Part shown: in pieces, positions 1 to 5,139 of the stretch | How the letters are laid out: each line of letters begins with the position of its first letter | How positions within the stretch are numbered: position 1 is the first letter of the stretch | NCBI GenBank assembly: GCA_021817185.1 | Contig: JAKAVU010000134.1 | Location: forward strand, 1-7,879 | Direction: 5' to 3' | Source of the DNA: a bacterium | GTDB lineage: Bacteria; Chloroflexota; Dormibacteria; UBA8260; Bog-877 | DNA length: 7,879 bases | Made by a program: the position numbers and the translations under genes | The notes under the pieces: model-generated | Databases searched by the model: none | What the model was told of the DNA's origin: nothing | Seen by the model: only the letters and a program-made list of their open reading frames with translations

Positions 1-159
1 CACCAGGAAAGCCATCGAGCAGTGCCGACAGGTCACCTGGACGGTGTAGTGGGGGCCCTGGTGGGCCAGCTGGCGCAGCTCGCAGTCGGCCAGCGAGCGC
101 CGGCACACCGGGCAGCGGAAGTCCCCTGCCCGCTGCCGCAGAAAGCCCATGATGTCCAT
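1..159 (-). CDS. Small zinc-ribbon protein, N-terminal part (runs off left edge)
   Basis: Reading leftward from the ATG at 159-157 gives 53 codons with no stop before the window edge. The visible protein begins MDIMGFLRQR and has two Cys pairs, CPVC at residues 16-19 and CRHC at 44-47, the spacing of a zinc ribbon; Cys26 lies between them. The Cys pairs are seen directly; zinc binding is inferred. I chose ATG 159 because GGAG sits 6 nt upstream of it; ATG at 165 and GTG at 171 are alternatives in the same frame. An in-frame stop at 214-216 limits any longer start. The gene is divergent from the vapB remnant. I do not recognise the family beyond the zinc ribbon, and the C-terminus is outside the window, so no function is assigned. 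Confidence 0.7.
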   Translation of the reverse strand, partial: MDIMGFLRQRAGDFRCPVCRRSLADCELRQLAHQGPHYTVQVTCRHCSMAFLV

Positions 160-176
160 CGCCATCTCCACTTGGG

Positions 177-182
177 AGTATA
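177..182 (-). promoter_or_regulatory. Possible -10 box for the zinc-ribbon gene
   Basis: On the minus strand this reads TATACT, five of six matches to the -10 consensus. It lies 18 nt before the proposed ATG at 159, which would give a leader of about 10-12 nt containing GGAG. I see no convincing -35 hexamer at 16-18 nt spacing, so the call rests on one hexamer. Confidence 0.35.
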
Positions 183-197
183 GATCCGGCGCCGTGA

Positions 198-217
198 ACG
201 CTCCCGGTGGGGAGTGT
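198..217 (+). repeat. Inverted repeat upstream of vapB (possible operator or hairpin)
   Basis: Arms ACGCTCCC (198-205) and GGGAGTGT (210-217) flank GGTG. They pair over 8 positions, with one G-U wobble that only works in plus-strand RNA. The repeat ends 34 nt before the proposed vapB start. VapBC pairs usually autoregulate by binding inverted repeats upstream of vapB, so an operator is plausible; an RNA hairpin is equally possible. Confidence 0.35.
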
Positions 218-251
218 CAGGCCCAACCGCAATACCGGGCATGCTGCTCTG

Positions 252-486
252 GTGGCCAAGGTGATGGTCTCGCTTCCCGACGACCTGCTCAGAGCGGTCG
301 GTGCCGAGGCCCGCCGTCTGGGGACCACTCGCAGCGGGTTTCGCGCCAGCTGGCGGAGCAGTCGATCCCGCGGCTCGGCGGCCGCCGAGCCGAGCACATG
401 GTGGAGATCGAGACCGCTGGCAGGCCCGGTGCCCGCCACGGGGCAGGGTCACCGAGCTGGTGAAGGCGACCCGGCCGGAGACGTGA
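252..486 (+). pseudogene. vapB: VapB-type ribbon-helix-helix antitoxin, broken by two frameshifts
   Basis: This is the antitoxin half of a VapBC pair, a small DNA-binding protein that neutralises the PIN toxin. Frame 0 from GTG 252 gives MAKVMVSLPDDLLRAVGAEA and continues to TTRSGF, the RHH N-terminus of this family. Coding similarity then jumps to another frame (RQLAEQSIPRLGGRRAEHM, from about 345) and to a third (RVTELVKATRPET, ending at TGA 484-486). Each jump fits loss of one base. The first is probably a missing T near 341-344, where TTTCGCGCC would have been TTTCTGCGCC; the second lies around 415-450. Restoring two bases gives exactly 78 codons, a normal antitoxin length. The stop overlaps the toxin start as GTGA. 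ATG 264 is another possible start. No clear ribosome site is visible. Either true decay or two assembly errors; decay is favoured because the toxin is also damaged. Confidence 0.75.
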
Positions 487-906
487 CCCTCTGGCTGCTC
501 GACGCCACCGTCCTGCCGGCGAGCGAGGACCTGGACGACGACAATCACGCAGAGGCGGTCCGCCTGCTCCAAGGCCGGGACCCCCTGGCGACCCTCGACC
601 TGGTCCTCTACGAGGTGACCAACGTGGCCGCGCGCTCGTGGCGCGATCGAGCGGCGGCCGACCGCCTGGGCAAGCGCATCGAAGCTCTCGCCGAGGATGG
701 TGGGATGCTGCGAGCGGACCTATCGCTGCTGGCCACTGCCGCCTCCATCGCCGACGAGTTCGGCGTCTCGGTGTACGACGCCTCCCAGGTGGCCGCGGCG
801 TGTCGCTCCGGTGCCCAGCTCGTCAGCTGGGGCGAAGAAGACCTCGTGTCTCAGGGCTTGGCCGTCGACTCCGGTGGCGCCGGCAGGGATCGCCCGCACC
901 TCCTAA
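483..906 (+). pseudogene. vapC: VapC-type PIN-domain toxin, natural C-terminus lost and active site altered
   Basis: PIN-domain RNases of VapBC systems cleave RNA using a cluster of acidic residues and Mg. From GTG 483 (GTGA overlap with the vapB stop) the protein shows LLDATVLPASED (Asp7), LDLVLYEVTNVAARSW (Glu44), FGVSVYDASQVAAA (Asp99) and AQLVSWGEEDL. In the last motif the usual Asp of LVSCD/LVTAD is Gly117, one base change from Asp. The conserved Asn of LDANVL is Thr9. Family similarity ends near residue 128 (about position 866), but the frame has no stop until 1518-1520 and would run antisense through pfkB, giving a 345-residue read-through product. The end given here (906) is the first plus-strand stop in another frame, which a single frameshift would reach; the true ancestral end is unknown. 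Probably inactive. Confidence 0.7.
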
Positions 907-944
907 TCGCGGTCCAACTAGGGGTGCGTCACGATGGCGAGCTT

Positions 945-1889
945 TCATCTGGCCGGGCTGAGCGCTTCATCTTCGGGGACCGGGCCCGCGGGGCCCCCCC
1001 GCTGCTGGCACGCCAAGGCGGCAGCCGCCATGGCCCTGTCGAGGTGGGAGCCCCATGCAAGCTGGCCCAGCGAGCCCCGGGAGCGAACGAGCCCTGGGCG
1101 CTCGCAGACTGCCCCCACAAGAAGTGCGGCCAGAGCCGCGTCGCCAGCGCCAACGGTGTCTACGACCTGTACCGGGAGCACCTGGGCGGCCGCCTGCAGC
1201 GGGGTGCCGGCGACGGTGTACAGCATCGCCCCCCGCGCACCTCGGGTGAGGAACAGCACCTTCACCCCTTTCGTCAGAAAGTCCTCCCCAGCCTGGCTCA
1301 CCGCTCCTCCAAGGTGCTCAACGTCCTCGTCGCTGACCTTCAAGATGTCGATGGCCGGGAGGAGCCGCCGCAGGCCGTGCGCAGCGGCTCCTATGTCGCG
1401 GAGCAGCCCGGGCCGGACATTGGGGTCTACGACCCGCCAGCCGCCGCAGGAGTCCAGCAGGTGGCGAAGCGAGTCGACCTGGCTCAGGCCGCTGTAGTCA
1501 AAGGCGTTGACCACCACTAGGTCTGCGGTGGAGGCGCTCAGCTGCACTGCGGGGGAGAAATCGAAGGGCAAATACGCGGGCAGGTCGAACTCGTAGCTCG
1601 GCTTGTCCGCGTCCAGATGCACCGTCGCCTGCGGCGTCGCGGATACACGCCCGCTCTCGATGAGCTGGATTCCCAGCCTGGACGCGAGTAGCCGGATGGC
1701 TCGACCGGGGAGGTCGTCGGCCAGCGACGTGACCAGGGAGGTCTTGAGCCCGCCCTGGGCGAGCAGTACCGCCACGTTCAGGCCGGCCCCGCCCAACCGG
1801 GGGAACTGCCCCTGGCGCGTGACGATCACATCGACGAGGGCGTTCCCCACCACCGTCGCCTGCGGGCGCTCGGCCCCCTCGGAGGTCAT
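945..1889 (-). CDS. PfkB/ribokinase-family sugar kinase
   Basis: A 314-residue ATP-dependent kinase of the PfkB family, which phosphorylates the terminal hydroxyl of sugars or nucleosides in the cytoplasm. Visible motifs are the N-terminal strand VVGNALVDVIV (13-23), the GG signature GGAGLNVAVLLAQGG (33-47), DPNVRPG (155-161), ILKVSDEDVEHLGG (182-195) and the ATP/anion-hole motif DTVGAGD (244-250), with Asp250 as the expected catalytic base. All key residues are present and the length is normal. The ATG (1889-1887) overlaps the hxlB stop as ATGA, so translation is probably coupled. It is the last gene of the importer-hxlA-hxlB operon and the only kinase in it, so it most likely phosphorylates the imported sugar or an early product. 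The substrate cannot be read from sequence: fructokinase-, ribokinase- or ketohexokinase-like activity are all possible. It converges on the vapC remnant. Confidence 0.9.
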   Translation of the reverse strand: MTSEGAERPQATVVGNALVDVIVTRQGQFPRLGGAGLNVAVLLAQGGLKTSLVTSLADDLPGRAIRLLASRLGIQLIESGRVSATPQATVHLDADKPSYEFDLPAYLPFDFSPAVQLSASTADLVVVNAFDYSGLSQVDSLRHLLDSCGGWRVVDPNVRPGLLRDIGAAAHGLRRLLPAIDILKVSDEDVEHLGGAVSQAGEDFLTKGVKVLFLTRGARGAMLYTVAGTPLQAAAQVLPVQVVDTVGAGDAALAALLVGAVCERPGLVRSRGSLGQLAWGSHLDRAMAAAALACQQRGGPAGPVPEDEALSPAR

Positions 1890-2434
1890 TCCAGATTGGC
1901 GTGATGCCGCCGCAGCCGGTCGCGGGCGTCGGGGAGATTGGCTGCCAGCGCGTGGATCATCCCGTCGAGCAACAAGAGGGCACTCTGTTCGAACAGGCTT
2001 CCCCCGAGTTGTCCCGAGCCGTCACTGGCGATGGTCACCAGCAGCTCCGACGCCTCGCCGAGCGGAGAGACGGGGGAGTGGGTCACCGCTGCCACCAGAG
2101 CACCAAGGCTGTGAGCCCGGGCGGCCCGGCTGACGGAGATCGGCGTCTGGCCCGACCCGCAGATCACCAGCAACCCATCGCCCGAGCGGACCGCGGGAGC
2201 GGTTGGCTCGCCCAGGACGTGAGCCACTCGACCGAGGTGCATGAAACGCATGGCGACCATCGCCGCAACCAGCCCCGACCGACCCTGGCCGGTGAAGAAC
2301 CACCGGCGCTTGGGGTCCTCAAAGGCCCGGCCCAACGCGGTGACCTCCTCGGCCTTCAGGTGCGCCGGGATTTGGGCAACTTCATCGAAGGCGGCCAACC
2401 ACTCCCCGGATTGACCAGCTGGGCGGACATCCAT
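1886..2434 (-). CDS. hxlB: 6-phospho-3-hexuloisomerase (SIS domain)
   Basis: Interconverts D-arabino-3-hexulose 6-phosphate and fructose 6-phosphate, the second step of the ribulose-monophosphate pathway. The 182-residue single SIS domain has the family's normal length. It shows FFTGQGRSGLVAAM (46-59), MRFMHLG (62-68), a phosphosugar loop CGSGQT (92-97), GSLFEQSALLLLD (145-157) and the C-terminal HHANLE (177-182), which matches the end of Bacillus HxlB as I recall it. The usual GSGET is GSGQT here. The ATG at 2434-2432 has GAGG 10 nt upstream and gives an N-terminus of normal length, but lies 79 nt inside hxlA, so its ribosome site is within the hxlA coding sequence. It overlaps pfkB by 4 nt downstream. 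A general SIS phosphosugar isomerase is the alternative, but adjacency to hxlA makes HxlB very likely. Confidence 0.88.
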   Translation of the reverse strand: MDVRPAGQSGEWLAAFDEVAQIPAHLKAEEVTALGRAFEDPKRRWFFTGQGRSGLVAAMVAMRFMHLGRVAHVLGEPTAPAVRSGDGLLVICGSGQTPISVSRAARAHSLGALVAAVTHSPVSPLGEASELLVTIASDGSGQLGGSLFEQSALLLLDGMIHALAANLPDARDRLRRHHANLE

Positions 2435-3030
2435 TTGGCTACCTCTACTGGGTTCTCAGCTCCGGTGATCGCCGATCCGACCACCAGCACCTGGGGTTCC
2501 GCTCGGATCGCCTGGGCAAGGTTGTGGGGTCCGATGCCACCGGCCAGCGCCACTCGGTACCCGAGCTCCCTCAACTCTCCAGACCGGGCGAAATTGCTGT
2601 CATCGCCATTGCCAGCGCGGCGCACGTCAGTAGCCGAGTGAAGCAGGACGTAGGCGATACGGTCGGGAAATAGGTTCTCGGCCTGAGGCAGGCCCGGGCT
2701 GCAGATGGTATCGGCCATCGCGAACGCATCATGAGCGCCTGCAACCTGGCTCACCGCCGCCAGGGTTGCTGACGAAGCAGCGGCCAGGACCGTCATGAAG
2801 TCGGCACCAAGATGAAAGTACATCTCGGCCTCCTCGGCGCCCCCGTCGACGGTCTTGGAGTCGACCAGCAGGGCGGGGCCCCGGCCCATGAGTTCGCGGA
2901 CGGTGGCGATGCCGGCAAGACCGAAGCGCTTCAAAAGTGGCGTCCCCACCTCGACTATGTCGACATGCTCGGACAGAGCCGGAAGCAAAGCCAGGTGAGC
3001 GGGATCATCCAGGGCCAGCTGTAACAGCAT
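2356..3030 (-). CDS. hxlA: 3-hexulose-6-phosphate synthase (OMP decarboxylase superfamily)
   Basis: Aldol condensation of ribulose 5-phosphate with formaldehyde to D-arabino-3-hexulose 6-phosphate, or the reverse. The 224-residue TIM barrel begins MLLQLALDD (Asp8), then VDIVEVGTPL (23-32, Glu27), the superfamily active-site string VDSKTVDGG (56-64; Asp57, Lys59, Asp62), GADFMTVLAA (75-84), MADTIC (105-110; Asp107), LLHSATD (129-135; His131), ALAGGI (161-166) and the phosphate loop VVGSAITGAENP (183-194). The two arginines I recall as typical of 3-keto-L-gulonate-6-phosphate decarboxylase (UlaD) are Thr134 and Ser186, so a hexulose-phosphate synthase is favoured. The start matches the family N-terminus, with GGAG 12 nt upstream. 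A tail of about 19 residues after MSAQL overlaps hxlB. It lies 52 nt downstream of the ATPase stop. The sequence is divergent from textbook HxlA, so the exact substrate is less certain than the family. Confidence 0.82.
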   Translation of the reverse strand: MLLQLALDDPAHLALLPALSEHVDIVEVGTPLLKRFGLAGIATVRELMGRGPALLVDSKTVDGGAEEAEMYFHLGADFMTVLAAASSATLAAVSQVAGAHDAFAMADTICSPGLPQAENLFPDRIAYVLLHSATDVRRAGNGDDSNFARSGELRELGYRVALAGGIGPHNLAQAIRAEPQVLVVGSAITGAENPVEVAKWMSAQLVNPGSGWPPSMKLPKSRRT

Positions 3031-3082
3031 CTTGTTTAGCGGCTCCGCCGCGGGGTTGGGGCAAGTCGGAGCGAGGGCAGCA

Positions 3083-3937
3083 TCAAAGGATCCCAGCGCT
3101 CGACCCTGTCATGTCGCTGACCAAGCGGTCGGTTGTCACGTCTGCGGCCAGATACTCCGCCACCACCCTGCCGAGGCGGAGCGTGACCACCCGGTCGCAC
3201 ACGTCGAGCACGTAGGGGAGGGTGTGAGAGATGAAGATGACGCTGATCCCTCGGTCGCGGACCTCTCTCACAAGCCGCAGCACTTCGGCCACCTCGGTGA
3301 CCCCGAGATGGTTGGTCGGTTCGTCGAGGATCAGGATCTTGCGACCCCAAACAGCGGCGCGCGCCACGGCCACGGCCTGCCGCTGCCCTCCCGAGAGGCG
3401 GCCCAAGCTAGCCGCCGGCGCCACCCTGGTCATACCGATTTGGGCAAGCGCCTCCGAGGCCTGTCCCGCCATCCGGCGCTGGTCCAGGAACCCCATCCGT
3501 CCGAGCACGCCCTTACGAACCACCTCGCGCCCCAGGAACAGGTTTGACGCCACGTTGAGATCGGGGGCCAACCCGCCATCCTGGAAGACCGTCTCGATGC
3601 CGGCCTCCAGGGCGGCGTGTGGCGACTCCCAGCGGTGCTCGACCCCGTCCACGAGGACGTGGCCGCTGTCGGGAGTGATTGTGCCCGCGATCACCTTGAC
3701 CATCGTGGACTTGCCCGCACCGTTGTCCCCGACCAGGCCGACCGCCTCCCCCGCCCGAGCCACGAAGTCGACCGAGTCGAGGGCAGTGATGGCCCCATAC
3801 CGCTTGCTGACGCCCCGCAGCTCGAGCACGACCCGCCTGTCGTGAGGCCGGAGGTCCACGTCCTGCTCCACCTCGCTGGCGGCGCCGTTTGGTTCGTCGA
3901 AGGCGCCTGGCTCCCGGCGGAGACTCTCGGCGCTCAC
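3083..3937 (-). CDS. Sugar ABC transporter ATPase (single nucleotide-binding domain, FrcA/RbsA type)
   Basis: Cytoplasmic ATPase that powers import through the adjacent permease. Of 284 residues, the first ~36 are a low-complexity, acidic leader. A complete nucleotide-binding domain follows: Walker A GLVGDNGAGKST (67-78), Q-loop VFQD (117-120, Gln119), signature LSGGQRQ (181-187), Walker B ILILDEPT (201-208) and the H-loop SHTL (His238). RbsA/MglA proteins are about 500 residues with two such domains; this has one, as in FrcA, so it must work as a homodimer. The GTG start (3937-3935) overlaps the permease stop as GTGA, and GGAGAGG lies just upstream. After Walker B the protein reads NHLGV where sugar ATPases usually have AALGV. 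Substrate unknown; pentose or hexose import is likely from the family. Confidence 0.92.
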   Translation of the reverse strand: MSAESLRREPGAFDEPNGAASEVEQDVDLRPHDRRVVLELRGVSKRYGAITALDSVDFVARAGEAVGLVGDNGAGKSTMVKVIAGTITPDSGHVLVDGVEHRWESPHAALEAGIETVFQDGGLAPDLNVASNLFLGREVVRKGVLGRMGFLDQRRMAGQASEALAQIGMTRVAPAASLGRLSGGQRQAVAVARAAVWGRKILILDEPTNHLGVTEVAEVLRLVREVRDRGISVIFISHTLPYVLDVCDRVVTLRLGRVVAEYLAADVTTDRLVSDMTGSSAGIL

Positions 3938-4932
3938 CGGCCTCTCCGGAGAACCTGCTGCACCCCGACCGCCGCCGCGATCAGGATTCCGGTTACCACC
4001 GTCTCCCAGAAAGGTTGCATCCCAGTGAGGACCAGCCCGCTCAGCACCACCGACAGGACGAGTGTGCCCAGTAGGGTCCCGGTCATCGTGGCCACGCCCC
4101 CGAACAGGCTGGCCCCGCCGATGACGACCGCCGCTATGGCGGTGAGCTCGGAGTTGGTGCCGCTCAGCGGGGAAGCCGTCCCGAGGCGCATGAGGTCAAT
4201 GACCCCGGCGATGGCCGAAAGGACCCCGGCCCAGACATACACCTTGACCAAGTGCCGCCCGACCGGGATCCCGACGTCGTGCGCGGCATTGCGGTTGGAC
4301 CCGATCGCGAAGGCCCAGCGGCCGAACCGCGAGTAGTGAAGGAATAGGGCGCCGACGATGAAGGCGACGATGGTGATGATGATCGGGGCGGTGAAGTACC
4401 CGCCGAACACCTGATTGCCGACGACCGCCACCACCCCGGGTGTGCCCCCCACGGTCAGGCCGTCAGTCAGGACCAGCGTTAGCCCCCCGGCGATCCCGAG
4501 CATGGCGAGGGTGGCCACGAAGGGGGTGAGCCTCATCCGGACCACCATCAGACCGTTGGCCATTCCGGCTACCCCTCCCACCAAGAGGGCCACCAGGGTC
4601 CCCAGCGCCACGTCCACGGACTGCGATCCCCCGAGGTGAAGCGCCATCACCTTGGCTCCGACCACCCCGGCGAGGCCCAGGATGGCCCCGACCGAGAGAT
4701 CGATCCCGCCGGTGACGATCACGTAGGTCTCCGCGATGGCGAGGAGGCCGGTCTCCGTAGCCGACTGGCCAATGCCGGTGATGTTGATCTGGGAGAGGAA
4801 CCCCTGGCCCACGATGGAGAAGACCACCACGAGGACCACGAGGGTCGCGCCCAGGAGAAACTCCTGTGCGTATCGATCCACGAGGGTCCGGGCGCTCCCC
4901 GCCGCTGAGCGGCTCACGCCAGCCGCGCTCAT
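3934..4932 (-). CDS. Sugar ABC transporter permease (RbsC family)
   Basis: A 332-residue inner-membrane permease of the BPD_transp_2 (RbsC/FrcC/AraH) family. After a short charged N-terminus it has roughly 8-10 hydrophobic segments, the first at about 25-45 (EFLLGATLVVLVVVFSIVG). Family motifs are clear: TGGIDLSVGAILGL (74-87), LTPFVATLAML (135-145), FAIGSNRNAAHDVGI (208-222), YVWAGVLSAIAGV (232-244), LTAIAAVVIGGASLFGG (263-279) and the G-rich C-terminal part. Length is normal and there is no second permease, so it should act as a homodimer. The ATG at 4932 has GGAGG 11 nt upstream. It lies 207 nt downstream of the binding-protein stop, behind a hairpin-rich gap, and its stop overlaps the ATPase start by 4 nt. 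Confidence 0.93.
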   Translation of the reverse strand: MSAAGVSRSAAGSARTLVDRYAQEFLLGATLVVLVVVFSIVGQGFLSQINITGIGQSATETGLLAIAETYVIVTGGIDLSVGAILGLAGVVGAKVMALHLGGSQSVDVALGTLVALLVGGVAGMANGLMVVRMRLTPFVATLAMLGIAGGLTLVLTDGLTVGGTPGVVAVVGNQVFGGYFTAPIIITIVAFIVGALFLHYSRFGRWAFAIGSNRNAAHDVGIPVGRHLVKVYVWAGVLSAIAGVIDLMRLGTASPLSGTNSELTAIAAVVIGGASLFGGVATMTGTLLGTLVLSVVLSGLVLTGMQPFWETVVTGILIAAAVGVQQVLRRGR

Positions 4933-4969
4933 GTCCGTTCTGTCCTCCGTGTGCAGTCTGACGGTCTGG

Positions 4970-4991
4970 CCTCGGCCCAGGTGGGCCGAGG
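4970..4991 (-). repeat. Perfect 10-bp inverted repeat (intercistronic hairpin) before the permease gene
   Basis: Arms CCTCGGCCCA (4970-4979) and TGGGCCGAGG (4982-4991) are exact reverse complements around GG, giving a 10-bp, GC-rich stem (9 bp with a 4-nt loop in RNA). It lies 37 nt before the permease ATG. No T-rich run follows on the minus strand, so it is not a standard intrinsic terminator. A hairpin after a binding-protein gene often protects the upstream mRNA or limits read-through; that role is inferred here. Confidence 0.75.
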
Positions 4992-5023
4992 ATCTAACCC
5001 TTGAAGTGCCTCAGTGCGACCTG

Positions 5024-5102
5024 CCGCCTCATAGGCCCGCCGATGAAGCGGGGGTGCCTGCTCTGACGGCTGATCCTCCCGTCATCCAGGCACCGACCCG
5101 CT
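5024..5102 (-). other. Composite and competing RNA hairpins in the gap between binding-protein and permease genes
   Basis: Structure A: AGCGGG (5047-5052) plus GGTGCCTG (5053-5060) pair with CAGGCACC (5087-5094) plus CCCGCT (5097-5102), leaving a 2-nt bulge; this is 14 base pairs. Inside it TGACGG (5064-5069) pairs with CCGTCA (5079-5084). Structure B: 5024-5032 pairs with 5043-5051 over 9 positions, with one pair that is a U-G wobble only in minus-strand RNA, the transcribed strand. A and B share 5047-5051, so they cannot both form. Base complementarity is seen directly. RNA function (attenuation, mRNA processing or stability) is inferred. It matches no riboswitch class I recognise. Confidence 0.5.
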
Positions 5103-5139
5103 CCCTCGGACCCCTCTCTGCCGATTCGCCTCCCCGGGC

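Noticed and set aside
33..572. A 179-codon minus-strand open frame at the left end
   Set aside because: It is out of frame with the CxxC zinc-ribbon protein at 1-159 and antisense to vapBC; its residues are low-complexity Arg/Ala/Ser/Pro typical of GC-rich shadow frames.
207..1520. A 437-codon plus-strand open frame as one gene
   Set aside because: It mixes upstream non-coding sequence, the first part of vapB, the vapC frame and the antisense of pfkB. Only about 252-344 and 483-866 have protein similarity in this frame.
4970..4991. The perfect hairpin as a Rho-independent terminator
   Set aside because: No T-run follows the stem on the minus strand, and the downstream permease and ATPase belong functionally to the same operon.
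5024..5102. A known sugar or cofactor riboswitch
   Set aside because: The helices do not match the conserved core of any class I can recall, and the element lies between genes rather than in the 5' leader.
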